A stretch of 64,000 nucleotides of DNA, taken from Patulibacter americanus DSM 16676. Lineage in GTDB: Bacteria; Actinomycetota; Thermoleophilia; Solirubrobacterales; Solirubrobacteraceae. Positions 16,690 to 25,382 of this stretch are shown here, in pieces (the first letter of the stretch is position 1; every line of letters starts with the position of its first letter). Location: contig NZ_ATUD01000014.1 in NCBI RefSeq assembly GCF_000420025.1, positions 1 through 64,000 of the forward strand. The letters are read 5' to 3'. The notes beneath the pieces were generated by a model, which was not told the DNA's origin, did not search any database, and saw nothing but the letters and a program-made list of their open reading frames with translations. The position numbers and the translations under genes were made by a program.

Positions 16690-17775
16690 ATGCAGGAGCC
16701 CCAGAACCCCGTCGCCCTCGTCGTCGGCGCCAGCGGCATCACGGGCGGCGCGATCGTCCGGCTGCTCGCGGAGCGCCAGGGCTGGACCGTCCACGGCCTC
16801 GCCCGCCGGCCCGGCACCCCGCCCGCCGGCACGCACGTCGTCGCGGCCGACCTGCTGGACCCCGAGGGCCTGCGCGCCGCCGTGGCGGACCTCCGCCCGA
16901 CGCACGTCTTCTTCACCTCGTGGTCGCGACGCGAGACGGAGACGGAGAACTGCGCCGTCAACGCCGCGATGCTGCGCCACCTCTTCGCCGCGCTGCAGCC
17001 CGCCGGCACCGTGCGCCACGTCGCGCTGGTCACGGGGCTCAAGCACTACCTCGGGCCGTTCGAGGCCTACGGGACGGGCGACGTCCCCGACACCCCGTTC
17101 CTCGAGGATGCGGAGCGGCTGCCGGGCGAGAACTTCTACTACTCGCAGGAGGACGAGCTGTTCGCCGCCGCCAAAGCCCAGGGCTTCGGCTGGAGCGTGC
17201 ACCGCTCGCACACCGTCATCGGGTTCGCGGTCGGCAACGCGATGAACATGGCGCTGACGCTCGGCGCGCAGGCCGCGATCTGCCGCGAGCAGGGCCGGCC
17301 GATGGTCTTCCCCGGGTCCGAGGCCCAGTGGAACGGCGTCTCCGATGTCACGGACGCCGACCTGCTCGCGGCGCACATGGTCTGGGCGGCCACCACCCCG
17401 GCGGCGCGGAACGAGGCGTTCAACGTCGTCAACGGCGACGTCTTCCGTTGGCGCCGCCTGTGGCCGCAGATCGCGGCCCACCTGGGCGTCGAGGCCGAGG
17501 GCTACGCGGGCGAGCCGCGGCCGCTCGAGGCGCAGATGGCCGACGCCGGGCCCGTGTGGCGTGCGATCGCTGAGCGCGAGGGGCTCGGCGAACCGGACCT
17601 GGCCCGCGTGGCGTCCTGGTGGCACACGGACGCCGACCTGGGGCGGCCGTTCGAGGTCTTCGCCGACAGCGGCAAGAGCCGCGCCCTCGGGTTCTCGAGC
17701 GCGCTGCGCACCGGCGACGCGTTCCTGCGGACGATCGACGCCTACCGCGACGCGGGGCTCCTGCCGCGACCGTAG
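16690..17775 (+). CDS. PRISE-type NAD(P)-dependent reductase (SDR superfamily)
   Basis: 361 residues. Resembles the progesterone 5-beta-reductase/iridoid synthase-like branch of the short-chain dehydrogenases, which reduce enones. The nucleotide-binding motif is VVGASGITGGAIVRLLAERQ; FFTSWSRRETETENCAVNAA and LVTGLKHYLGPFEAY follow the family pattern, and the characteristic NFYYSQEDELF takes the place of the usual YxxxK. The C-terminal substrate-binding part has RWRRLWPQIAAHLG. The substrate is unknown. ATG 16690 has GGAAGGA upstream, and TACGGT about 55 nt before the start could be its -10. Confidence 0.88.
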   Translation: MQEPQNPVALVVGASGITGGAIVRLLAERQGWTVHGLARRPGTPPAGTHVVAADLLDPEGLRAAVADLRPTHVFFTSWSRRETETENCAVNAAMLRHLFAALQPAGTVRHVALVTGLKHYLGPFEAYGTGDVPDTPFLEDAERLPGENFYYSQEDELFAAAKAQGFGWSVHRSHTVIGFAVGNAMNMALTLGAQAAICREQGRPMVFPGSEAQWNGVSDVTDADLLAAHMVWAATTPAARNEAFNVVNGDVFRWRRLWPQIAAHLGVEAEGYAGEPRPLEAQMADAGPVWRAIAEREGLGEPDLARVASWWHTDADLGRPFEVFADSGKSRALGFSSALRTGDAFLRTIDAYRDAGLLPRP

Positions 17776-17889
17776 GGCGAGCTGCCGGACGCGGCTGACG
17801 GCGCGCCCACCGTCCCGTGCGCACCCCGGGGTGGTCCGTCGCCGGGACGCCACCGGGGCCCCGGCCGCCCGGGGTGACAGGATGGGCGC

Positions 17890-18507
17890 GTGACCGATCC
17901 GCGGATGCTGCTGCTCTGGGACTCGCCGAACATCGACATGGTGCTCGGCCAGCTCATCCTCCGGCGCAAGCCGACGGGGCGGGAGCGGCCGCGCATCGAC
18001 GCGCTGCGCGACTGGCTGCGCGAGCGCGCCGACGACACCGCCGATCCGAATGCCTCCCCACCCATCCCGCGCCCCAAGATCGAGGCGTCCGTCTTCGCCA
18101 ACGTCACGGAGCGCACGTTCAACGGCGTCGTCGGCTGGGCCGAGGTCGTGCGGCAGTCCGGGTTCCGCATGTTCCTCAAGCCGAAGTTCCGGGACGACTC
18201 GGACGTCGACGAGGACATCCTCAACCTGCTCGCCGAGCGCCACCGCGAGGGCGGCCTGCGCGAGGCGATCCTCATGTCCCACGACGGCATGGCGTTCGTC
18301 GAGGCGGCGAAGACGCTCATCGCCGACGGCGTGCACGTCACCGCGCTCGTCTTCCCCGAGCACGCGCACCAGCTCTGCATGGTCGACGGCATCGAGGTGT
18401 TCGACCTCGAGGACATCCCGGGCCTGTTCGAGTCGGCGCTCCCCCGCCTCACCTTCGCCAGCCTGCCCGAGACGGGTCGCTGGCTCGAGCCGATCGGCGA
18501 GATCTAG
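17890..18507 (+). CDS. NYN-domain (PIN-like) putative RNase
   Basis: 205 residues. NYN domains are PIN-like nucleases thought to act on RNA. The conserved acidic residues are visible: LLLWDSPNIDM at the N-terminus (Asp and Asn), DDSDVDEDILNLL in the middle and LMSHDGMAF further on. An Arg/Pro-rich loop (about 45-62) sits between the first strand and the rest. It ends in a strand-rich tail of unknown role. GTG 17890 has CAGGAT six bases upstream. It converges with the decapeptide-repeat gene with only 5 bp between the stops. Confidence 0.83.
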   Translation: MTDPRMLLLWDSPNIDMVLGQLILRRKPTGRERPRIDALRDWLRERADDTADPNASPPIPRPKIEASVFANVTERTFNGVVGWAEVVRQSGFRMFLKPKFRDDSDVDEDILNLLAERHREGGLREAILMSHDGMAFVEAAKTLIADGVHVTALVFPEHAHQLCMVDGIEVFDLEDIPGLFESALPRLTFASLPETGRWLEPIGEI

Positions 18508-18512
18508 GCCGC

Positions 18513-19772
18513 TCAGCCTTCGAGCTCAGGGGTGTCGGCGCCCCGCCGGCGCCCGCCGGGGAGCTTGCCGGCCATCCGCCCGATCGGGTTGACGGCGCGG
18601 CTGAGCTCCTCCGCCGCCTGACGCATCCCCGCGACCGTCTCTGCGATCCCGTCGATGGACTCGCGCAGGCCCTCGAGCGGGCGCAGCTGCTGCTCGAGCG
18701 CGCCGAGCGGGCGCAGCGTGGCGTCGAGCGTCGCGAGCGGCCGGAGCGTGTCGCTCAGGGTCTCGAGCGGGCGCAGGGTGTCGCCGAGCGTCTCCAGCGG
18801 GTGCAGGGTGTCGCCCAGGGACTCGAGCGGGCGCAGCTGGTCGCCCAGCGCCTCCAGGGGGCGCAGCCGGTCGCCGAGGTCCTCGAGGGGCTTCAGGCGC
18901 TCACCCAGGTCCTCCAGGGGCTTCAGGCGGTCGCCCAGGTCCTCGAGCGGCTTCAGGCGGTCGCCGAGCTCGCCGAGGGGGCGCAGGCTCTCGTCGAGCG
19001 TCTCGAGGGGGCGGAGGCTCTCGTCGAGCGTGCCGAGGGGGCGGAGCGCGTCGTCGAGGCCCGCGAGCGGGCGCAGCGCCTGCTGCAGCTCGGCCAGGCC
19101 CGCCAGCGCCTCGGACAGGTCGGCGAGCTGGTCCAGTGGGCCGTCCGGGGCCAGCAGGCGCTCCACGCCCCCGTCCTCGGCCAGCAGGCGGTCGAGGGTG
19201 CCGCCGTCCTGGATCGCGCGGTTCACCGTCGAGCCGGGCTGGAGCAGCAGCTCGAACGTCCCCCGGTCCTGGAGCAGCAGCTCGGCGATGCCGTTCGGCG
19301 CCAGCAGCCGGTCGAGGACCCCGTCGCGGACCAGCGCCTGTTCCAGCGCGCCCCCGGGCTGCGTGAGCAGGTCGAGCGGGCCGCCGGGGGCGAGGAGGCG
19401 GTCGAGGGGGCCGTCCTCCGCGATCAGCCGGTCCAGCGGGCCGCCCTCGTCGACGAGGCGGTCGACGGCCCCGCCGTCGGCGAGCAGCCGGTCGAGCGGG
19501 CCACCCGGCGCCAGCGCGCGGCCGAGCGGGTGGTCCGTGCCGGTGAGCGCGGCGAGCTGCTCGATCCGGGCGAGGGGACCGTCCGGGGCGGCCAGGCGCG
19601 AGAGCTGATCGACCGTTCCGCCCTCCGCGATCAGCGCGGTGATCCGCTCGCCCAATCCCCCCGGTCGCCGCAGCGGTCCCCGCGGAGCGGTGAGGTCGCG
19701 GGCGGCGAGGACGAGCTCGGCGGAGGCGACGACGGTGCGGGCCGGGAGCAGCGCGAGCGAGAGGAGGCCCAT
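18513..19772 (-). CDS. Decapeptide-repeat protein of unknown function
   Basis: 419 residues, not matching any family I recognise. A hydrophobic N-terminus (MGLLSLALLPARTVVASAEL) may insert in the membrane or be a signal. From residue about 91 to 370 the protein is a nearly unbroken series of 10-residue repeats in one phase. Units 91-220 read like GPLDRLLAxx; units 231-370 (14 copies) read like xxLRPLExLG. Both keep Leu at positions 3 and 6 of the decad, so they probably share an ancestor. A short amphipathic helix and a basic, Gly-rich tail follow. Pro in every second-type unit rules out a continuous coiled coil. ATG 19772 has TAGGGT 7 nt upstream (leaderless). Confidence 0.8.
   Translation of the reverse strand: MGLLSLALLPARTVVASAELVLAARDLTAPRGPLRRPGGLGERITALIAEGGTVDQLSRLAAPDGPLARIEQLAALTGTDHPLGRALAPGGPLDRLLADGGAVDRLVDEGGPLDRLIAEDGPLDRLLAPGGPLDLLTQPGGALEQALVRDGVLDRLLAPNGIAELLLQDRGTFELLLQPGSTVNRAIQDGGTLDRLLAEDGGVERLLAPDGPLDQLADLSEALAGLAELQQALRPLAGLDDALRPLGTLDESLRPLETLDESLRPLGELGDRLKPLEDLGDRLKPLEDLGERLKPLEDLGDRLRPLEALGDQLRPLESLGDTLHPLETLGDTLRPLETLSDTLRPLATLDATLRPLGALEQQLRPLEGLRESIDGIAETVAGMRQAAEELSRAVNPIGRMAGKLPGGRRRGADTPELEG
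18663..19082 (-). repeat. 14 tandem 30-bp coding repeats (type 2)
   Basis: Encodes residues 231-370 as fourteen decapeptides with consensus xxLRPLExLG. Adjacent units differ mostly in the last three positions; three consecutive units (residues 271-300) are almost identical (DRLKPLEDLG), which suggests recent unit duplication. There are no spacers, so this is not a CRISPR array. Confidence 0.9.
19113..19502 (-). repeat. 13 tandem 30-bp coding repeats (type 1)
   Basis: Encodes residues 91-220 as thirteen decapeptides with consensus GPLDRLLAxx. The middle units (GIAELLLQDR, GTFELLLQPG, STVNRAIQDG) are more diverged than the ends. Phase is identical to the type 2 array after a one-unit hinge. 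Confidence 0.85.
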
Positions 19773-19852
19773 GGCCGCGACCCTACGGGCTGACCGACCG
19801 GAGGACCAGTCGGGGCGAGCCCGGGTGGCCCGCGCGGTACAAGGAGGACGCC

Positions 19853-20248
19853 ATGCCCGACGCCCCGCAGGTCTACCTCGACCACCTCACCGCCGTGACG
19901 ACCGCCGACGCCGCGCTGCTGCGCCGCGTCTGGGAGCCGGACGGCCTGCTCGAGTTCCCGTACTCCACGAGCATCACGGGCGACGTCATCCGCCTGGAGG
20001 GCATCGAGGCGATCGTCGACCGCTTCGGGCGCCCCGGCGGCGGCATGTTCACGGGCGGCTGGACGTTCCGCGACGTGGAGGCCTGGCCCGTCGCCGACAG
20101 CCGCGACTGGGTGCTCGAGATGCACGGCTCGAGCGTCGTCGCCGCCACGGGGAAGCCCTACGAGCAGGACTACGTCGTGCGGTTCGGGCTCTCGGAGGGC
20201 GGTCGGCTGGCCTGGATGCGCGAGTTCTGGGACCCGACCCGCGTGTGA
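19853..20248 (+). CDS. NTF2-like (SnoaL-fold) protein
   Basis: 131 residues. The cone-shaped alpha+beta NTF2 fold is suggested by an N-terminal helix ending in RRVWEPDGLLEFPYS, the GIEAIVDRFGRPGG helix, and closing strands with YEQDYVVRFGL and AWMREFWDPTRV, the family's typical end. Such proteins are small-molecule isomerases, hydrolases or binding proteins; no catalytic residue set can be fixed here. ATG 19853 has a perfect AAGGAGG at 19841-19847, one of the strongest ribosome binding sites in the window, consistent with a leadered mRNA. Confidence 0.75.
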   Translation: MPDAPQVYLDHLTAVTTADAALLRRVWEPDGLLEFPYSTSITGDVIRLEGIEAIVDRFGRPGGGMFTGGWTFRDVEAWPVADSRDWVLEMHGSSVVAATGKPYEQDYVVRFGLSEGGRLAWMREFWDPTRV

Positions 20249-20272
20249 GCCCGCCCGCACCGGGCCCCCGCC

Positions 20273-21130
20273 CTACAGCTCGACGGTCCCCGCGATGCAG
20301 GTGACGCAGTCGCCGCCGACCCAGATGTCGTCGCCGGCGTCCTGCACGTGGACGCGGCCCGCCCGCTGCATGACGGCGCCCTGCGCGGCGACGTACGAGG
20401 CCGGGGCCAGGCCCGCGCCCCGGAGCCACTGGGCGATCCCCGCGTTGAGGCTGCCCGTGACCGGGTCCTCGGCCGAGCCGCCGACGTCGGGGTAGAACGC
20501 GCGCACCTCGAACGCCGTCTCCGCGCCTTCGGGCTGCGGGGCGACGACGCCGAGCTTCGTGTCGCCGAGGATCCCGAAGTCGGGGCGCAGCGCCAGCACG
20601 CGCTCGGCGGAGTCCAGCAGCACGCCGACCCAGCCCGGGCCGTTGTCGATCCACGCGTGGGCGCGGAGGTCGTCGCGCTCCAGCCCGAGCCCGGCGGCGA
20701 TCGTGGCCAGCAGGTCCTCGTCGACGGGGCCGGAACGCAGGAGCTCCGGGGCCGCGAAGGCCAGACGACCCCCGTCGCGGCGAAGCGGCACGAGCCCGAC
20801 GCCGCACTCCTGGACTATCCGCTCGGCGTCCTGCGGCGTCCCCCCGGTGCCGTCGGGGCCGCCGCCCTGCAGCCACGCGTGGCACGAGCCGAGGGTCGGG
20901 TGGCCCGCGAAGGGCAGCTCGCCGCCGGGCGTGAAGATCCGCAGACGGTAGTCCGCCTCGGGCGTCGTGGGCGGGAGCAGGAACGTCGTCTCGGACAGGT
21001 TCGTCCACCGCGCGAAGGCGCCCAGCTCCTCGTCGCTCAGGCCCTCGCCGTCGAGCACCACGGCGACCGGGTTGCCGCGGTACGGGACCGCGGTGAAGAC
21101 GTCGACCTGGCGGAACGGACGCGTGCGCAT
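20273..21130 (-). CDS. PhzF-family isomerase/epimerase-like protein
   Basis: 285 residues. PhzF proteins share a diaminopimelate-epimerase-like fold and act as isomerases; the model member works in phenazine synthesis. Seen here are VDVFTAVPYRGNPVAVVLDG, the catalytic-Glu motif NLSETTFLLPP, RIFTPGGELPFAGHPTLGS, and the C-terminal GGSAEDPVTGSLNAGIAQWL. No phenazine genes are nearby, so the substrate is unknown. ATG 21130 has GAAGAT six bases upstream. It is divergent from the epimerase gene. Confidence 0.92.
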   Translation of the reverse strand: MRTRPFRQVDVFTAVPYRGNPVAVVLDGEGLSDEELGAFARWTNLSETTFLLPPTTPEADYRLRIFTPGGELPFAGHPTLGSCHAWLQGGGPDGTGGTPQDAERIVQECGVGLVPLRRDGGRLAFAAPELLRSGPVDEDLLATIAAGLGLERDDLRAHAWIDNGPGWVGVLLDSAERVLALRPDFGILGDTKLGVVAPQPEGAETAFEVRAFYPDVGGSAEDPVTGSLNAGIAQWLRGAGLAPASYVAAQGAVMQRAGRVHVQDAGDDIWVGGDCVTCIAGTVEL

Positions 21131-21278
21131 GCCGCGATCTTCGCAACGGCCCGCCCCGGCCGGGGTCGCCGTGCGCACGCCACCCGGCGGCCGGCGTCCC
21201 CCGCGGCGGCCGGGGCGCACGGGGCGGTGGGCGCCCAGGGCGGGCGGGCCGGGGTCGCGTGCGAGATAGGCTGCGCCC

Positions 21279-21692
21279 ATGTTCGACCGGATCGACCACC
21301 TGGGCATCGCCGTCGCCCCCGAGGACCTCGACGACCAGATCGCGTACCACCGCGACGTCCTCGGGTTCGAGCTCGTGCACCGCGAGACGGTCGAGTCCCA
21401 GGGCGTCGAGGCCGTGCTCTTCGACGTCGGCGAGAACCACGTCGAGCTGATCTCGCCGCTGGGTCCGGACACGGGCGTGGCCAAGTTCCTCGCCAAGAAC
21501 GGCCCGGGCCTGCACCACGTCGCCTACCAGACGACGGACATCGTCTCGGCCCTCGCCACGCTGAAGGAGCGCGGCGTCGTGCTGATCGACGAGGAGCCGC
21601 GCACCGGCATCCGCAACAGTCGCGTGGCGTTCCTCCACCCGAAGTCCACCGGCAAGGTGCTGACCGAGCTCACCGAGCCGGCGCACCACTAG
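21279..21692 (+). CDS. mce: Methylmalonyl-CoA epimerase
   Basis: 137 residues. A vicinal-oxygen-chelate enzyme that interconverts (R)- and (S)-methylmalonyl-CoA in propionate and odd-chain metabolism. Metal ligands and family signatures are DHLGIAVAPEDL at the start, ENHVELISPLG, GPGLHHVAYQT and GKVLTELTEP at the end. ATG 21279 has TAGGCT six bases upstream, so it is likely leaderless. A small gene with its own ribosome binding site follows 45 bp downstream. Confidence 0.92.
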   Translation: MFDRIDHLGIAVAPEDLDDQIAYHRDVLGFELVHRETVESQGVEAVLFDVGENHVELISPLGPDTGVAKFLAKNGPGLHHVAYQTTDIVSALATLKERGVVLIDEEPRTGIRNSRVAFLHPKSTGKVLTELTEPAHH

Positions 21693-21737
21693 CCCCCCCT
21701 CTTCCCGCCTCACCCCACCGACCCCTCAGGAGAGCCC

Positions 21738-21959
21738 GTGTCCGACGACAAGCAGCTCCGCGTCTCCATCGGCCTCGACAGCGCCCCGCCGCTGACCGTC
21801 CGCCTCACCGCCTCCCAGCTCGACGCCCTGCGGGGGAACCTCGCAAACGGCGGCTGGACCGAGGTCGAGGCGGAGGACGCCGACGTGCACCTCAACCTCG
21901 ACAAGGTCGTGTTCCTGCGCGTCGAGAAGGACGACCAGAAGGTCGGCTTCGGGCTCTGA
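21738..21959 (+). CDS. Small conserved-looking protein, possibly DUF3107-like
   Basis: 73 residues. GTG 21738 has AGGAGAG at 21728-21734. The pattern is strand, helix, Gly-Trp turn, strand (SQLDALRGNLANGG, then HLNLDKVVFLRVE), similar in length and layout to the small actinobacterial DUF3107 proteins, though I cannot confirm membership. Probably co-transcribed with mce. No function can be assigned. Confidence 0.65.
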   Translation: MSDDKQLRVSIGLDSAPPLTVRLTASQLDALRGNLANGGWTEVEAEDADVHLNLDKVVFLRVEKDDQKVGFGL

Positions 21960-22050
21960 GCGCCCCCGGGGCGGTGGCGCTCACGCGTCGCCGCCCCACG
22001 GCCGCACCCTGGCCACCCTGGGCGCGTCGCCGCCCCGAGCGGCCCGCGCC

Positions 22051-22470
22051 TCAGCGGATCGTGCAGCGCGGCCCGGCGTCCGCCAGGCACCGCGTGAGCT
22101 CGCCGCGCGCGTAGCGGGCCGCGTTCGTGCGCTCGCGGGCGAGGACGCGGGGGTCCGTCCGCGTCAGGCACGCCTCGTAGACCTCGTCGCTGGCCGTGTA
22201 GTTGCAGTACCGCGTGACGCGCTCCAGGCTCTCGCCGGAGCCGCGCGCGTCGAGCTTCGGCGGCCCGCTGCTCAGCGAGTTCAGCACGACGACGAACACC
22301 ACGACCATCGGGATCGCGCCGAACATCAGGAGCAGCAGCAGGCGGCTCTGCGAGCGGGCGTGCGCGCGGGCCGGCCGCGGACGGTCCGGCCGGTCGCGCA
22401 GGTGCGGCGCCAGCGGCGGCTGCTCCTCGACGACGCCGTCGTGGTCGTCCTCGGGCGGCACGGCGGTCAC
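22051..22470 (-). CDS. Single-pass membrane protein with cysteine-containing outer domain
   Basis: 139 residues. An acidic/Arg-rich cytoplasmic N-terminus (about 55 residues) is followed by one membrane segment (RLLLLLMFGAIPMVVVFVVV) and an extracytoplasmic tail with four cysteines (YCNYTAS, EACLT, RCLAD, RCTIR) that could form two disulfides. GTG 22470 overlaps the stop of the diacylglycerol kinase gene (GTGA), so the two are translationally coupled. The family is not recognised. Confidence 0.7.
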   Translation of the reverse strand: MTAVPPEDDHDGVVEEQPPLAPHLRDRPDRPRPARAHARSQSRLLLLLMFGAIPMVVVFVVVLNSLSSGPPKLDARGSGESLERVTRYCNYTASDEVYEACLTRTDPRVLARERTNAARYARGELTRCLADAGPRCTIR

Positions 22471-23339
22471 TTGGTCCTCCGCCACCAGGCCTGCGCGACC
22501 TCGGCTGGCAGCACGACCTGCACGGGCCCGAGCGGCGCGGCGGTGACGTCGCCGAGGTCGAGGATCTCGCCGTCGACGTTCCAGAGCAGGTCCGGGTCGA
22601 CGTCGATGTGGATCTCGTGGCCCTGGAAGATCTGGGTCCCGCCGCGGTTGCCGCCCTGGCGCATGCCCCACACGCGGCGGATCAGCGACGCACGGGAGCC
22701 CGCCTCGAGCACGAAGATCTCCATCTCCTTCGTCTCGGCGTCCGCCGTCGGCAGCTGCACGCCGCCGCCGAAGGACCCGGAGGCCGCGACGAGCGCCTGC
22801 CACACGTCGCCCTCGTAGACCCGCTCGCCGTCGACGCTGACGCGCGTGTGGACCTGGGTGCCCTTCATCCCGGCCTTCAGCGCGCCGATGGCGTAGGCGA
22901 TCGGGCCGAGCTGCTTCTTCAGCGGCGCGGCCTCCTTCGCGGCGTCGACCGCCAGGCCGATCGAGGCGACGTTGACGAACGGGTGGCCGTCGAGCGTGGC
23001 GCCCCAGATCGTCTGGTCCCGCGCGTCGGGGTCGGCGGCCAGGGCGATCGCCGCGTCGAAGTCGGCGGGGATGCCCATGCCGCGGGCGAAGTCGTTCGCG
23101 GTACCCGCGGGGAGGATCGCGAGGGTGGCGTGGTGCTTCGCGCACGCGGCGAAGACGGTGCCGATCGATCCGTCACCGCCGGCGACGACGACGCGGTCCG
23201 CACCGGACGAGGCCGCGGCGTCGACGTCGTCGAGCGTGAAGGTCTCGACCTCGTGGCCGGGCTTCCGCAACCGGTCGGCGATCTCGTCGGCGTCACGACC
23301 GGCGCCGGACTTGGGGTTCACGACGAGGGCCAGGCGCAC
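22467..23339 (-). CDS. Diacylglycerol kinase family lipid kinase
   Basis: 290 residues. DagK/YegS-type enzyme that phosphorylates diacylglycerol or a related lipid at the membrane face. Signatures: ALVVNPKSGAG at the N-terminus, the ATP-binding VVAGGDGSIGTVFAACA, and ILPAGTANDFARGMGIP. The C-terminal beta-sandwich ends in WNVDGEILDLGDVTA. GTG 23339 follows CAACAT by 7 nt. It is divergent from the PAP2 phosphatase gene, which carries out the opposite kind of reaction. Confidence 0.92.
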   Translation of the reverse strand: MRLALVVNPKSGAGRDADEIADRLRKPGHEVETFTLDDVDAAASSGADRVVVAGGDGSIGTVFAACAKHHATLAILPAGTANDFARGMGIPADFDAAIALAADPDARDQTIWGATLDGHPFVNVASIGLAVDAAKEAAPLKKQLGPIAYAIGALKAGMKGTQVHTRVSVDGERVYEGDVWQALVAASGSFGGGVQLPTADAETKEMEIFVLEAGSRASLIRRVWGMRQGGNRGGTQIFQGHEIHIDVDPDLLWNVDGEILDLGDVTAAPLGPVQVVLPAEVAQAWWRRTK

Positions 23340-23494
23340 GCCGCGTATGTTGCCCGACCGGCAGGCGGCGAGCGCGACGCCGGACGATCGGGCGGTGGGA
23401 CCGGGCGGCCGGGGCGGTCGACCCGTGCCGACACCGGCCGTGGGGCGACGGCCCCGGCGCGGCACGGGTCCCGGCGTGGCCGTACCCTCGTGGG

Positions 23495-24220
23495 GTGTCG
23501 TTCCTGACCCCCGACCCACGCCTCCGCCGGGAGGCCGTCGACGCCCGCCGCAGCCTCATGGCGCGGGCCCTGCACGGCCCCGTCGGCCGGACCTTCGCCC
23601 GCGTCGACCTGGCGGGCATGCGCCTCATCCGCTCGACCGCCCGGTCGCGGCGCGCGACGCGCGTCATCGTCGTCTTCTCCCGCTCGGGCGAGCACGGCGC
23701 GCTGTGGCTCGGGATCGGTGCGCTCGGCGCCACGCTCGACCGCGATCGCCGCGAGGACTGGCTCGTCGGCGTCGCCGCCATCGGTGCGTCCTACGTCGCC
23801 AACACGATGGTCAAGCAGGTCGCCCGCCGGCCGCGGCCGCAGCTGCGCGACCTGCCGCCGCTCGTCCCGACCCCGACGCAGCTGAGCTTCCCCAGCTCGC
23901 ACTCCGCCTCCTCCTTCGCCGCCGCGGCTGGGTTCGCCCACCTGCTGCCGAAGGGCCCGCTGTACGCGACCGCGACGGCGATGGCCGTCTCGCGCGTGCA
24001 CCTCGGCGTGCACTACCCGACCGACATCGCCATCGGCGGCGTCCTGGGCTGGGCCGTCGGCGGGACCGTCCGCCGGGCCGGCCACCGCGTCGCCGAGCGC
24101 CGCCGGGCCGCCGGGAACCAGGACCGTCCCGTCGAGCAGGCCGCCACCGCCGCGGCCGTCGCCACCGCCACCGTCGCCGCGACCGCCGCGGCCACCACCG
24201 AGAACGGAACCGCCGCATGA
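23495..24220 (+). CDS. PAP2-superfamily phosphatase
   Basis: 241 residues. Membrane phosphatase of the PAP2 class acting on lipid phosphates (phosphatidate or undecaprenyl-pyrophosphate type). All three active-site motifs are present: KQVARRPRP, PSSHSASSFAAAAG, and SRVHLGVHYPTDIAIGG. An Ala/Thr-rich low-complexity tail of about 30 residues ends the protein. GTG 23495 has TACCCT six bases upstream (leaderless). Its stop overlaps the ychF start (ATGA). Confidence 0.93.
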   Translation: MSFLTPDPRLRREAVDARRSLMARALHGPVGRTFARVDLAGMRLIRSTARSRRATRVIVVFSRSGEHGALWLGIGALGATLDRDRREDWLVGVAAIGASYVANTMVKQVARRPRPQLRDLPPLVPTPTQLSFPSSHSASSFAAAAGFAHLLPKGPLYATATAMAVSRVHLGVHYPTDIAIGGVLGWAVGGTVRRAGHRVAERRRAAGNQDRPVEQAATAAAVATATVAATAAATTENGTAA

Positions 24221-25302
24221 AGATCGGCATCGTCGGCATGCCCAACGCGGGCAAGTCGTCCCTCTTCAACGCCCTGACCAAGTCGGGGGCCGAGGCCGCG
24301 AACTACCCCTTCACGACGATCGAGCCCAACGTGGCGGTGGTGCCCGTCCACGACGACCGGATGGTCGCGATCGCGGAGCAGATGGGCGCGTCGGAGATCG
24401 TCTTCGACCACATCGACTTCCACGACATCGCGGGTCTCGTCGCCGGCGCGCACAAGGGGGAGGGCCTGGGCAACAAGTTCCTGGCGAACATCCGCGAGAC
24501 GGACGCGATCGTCCACGTCGTCCGTGCCCACGACGACGCGAACATCATCCATCCCGACGGCTCGGTGAACCCGATCCGGGACATCGAGACGATCGAGACC
24601 GAGCTGCTCATGGCCGACCTCGAGCAGGCCGAGCGCCGGCTCGAGCGCGTCACGAAGATGGCCCGCGGCGGCGACGCCGAGGCCAAGGCCGAGCAGGCGT
24701 GGCTCGAGGAGGTCATCGCCGCGCTGAACGAGGGCAAGCCGGCGCGCATGGTCGCCGCCCCCGAGGACCACCCGCACGTGGTCAAGACGCTCTCCCCCCT
24801 GACGGCCAAGCCCGTCCTCTTCGTCGCCAACGTCGACGAGAACGACGCCTCGGGCGAGGTCCCGCCCGCGATCGCGGAGCACGCCGCCGCGATGGGCGCC
24901 GTCGCCGTCGCGGTCTCCTCGCGCCTCGAGGCGGAGCTGATCGAGATGGACGACGAGGAGGCCACCGCGATGCGCGAGGACATGGGCTTCGCCGAGTCGG
25001 GGCTGCAGCGGATCGCCAAGGGCGCCTTCGAGCTGCTCGACCTGATCACGTTCTTCACCGTCGGCTCCGGCGTGCGCGGCCAGTCCTGGCACCTCAAGCG
25101 CGGCCTGACGGTCTGGCACGCGGCCGGCGAGATCCACACGGACATCCAGAAGGGCTTCGTCCGCGCCGACGTCGTCGGCTGGCAGGAGCTGCTCGACGCG
25201 GGCGGCTACTCCCAGGCGCGCGACAAGGGCACGCTGCGCACCGAGGGCCGCGACTACGTGATGCAGGACGGCGACGTCATCACGGTCAAGCACACGAACT
25301 AG
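24217..25302 (+). CDS. ychF: Redox-regulated P-loop ATPase YchF/OLA1
   Basis: 361 residues, matching the usual 363. An Obg-related P-loop protein that binds ATP more readily than GTP and associates with ribosomes. G1 GMPNAGKSSLFNAL, switch I NYPFTTIEPNVAVV, G3 DIAGLVAGAHKGEGLGNKFL, the altered G4 VANVDEND (no NKxD), and a C-terminal TGS domain (FTVGSGVRGQSWHLKRGLTV, then GDVITVKHTN). ATG 24217 overlaps the PAP2 stop, so translation is coupled. Confidence 0.97.
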   Translation: MKIGIVGMPNAGKSSLFNALTKSGAEAANYPFTTIEPNVAVVPVHDDRMVAIAEQMGASEIVFDHIDFHDIAGLVAGAHKGEGLGNKFLANIRETDAIVHVVRAHDDANIIHPDGSVNPIRDIETIETELLMADLEQAERRLERVTKMARGGDAEAKAEQAWLEEVIAALNEGKPARMVAAPEDHPHVVKTLSPLTAKPVLFVANVDENDASGEVPPAIAEHAAAMGAVAVAVSSRLEAELIEMDDEEATAMREDMGFAESGLQRIAKGAFELLDLITFFTVGSGVRGQSWHLKRGLTVWHAAGEIHTDIQKGFVRADVVGWQELLDAGGYSQARDKGTLRTEGRDYVMQDGDVITVKHTN

Positions 25303-25382
25303 GCGGCAACGCCGGCCGCCCCCGGGCCCACGGGCGAGGAACGCCGTATACAGCGAGCCCGCCCGCTGGCATGATGGCGCCC

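Noticed and set aside
18663..19502. 30-bp tandem repeats resembling a CRISPR array
   Set aside because: Repeats are contiguous without spacers, keep one reading frame and encode decapeptides; no cas genes are present.
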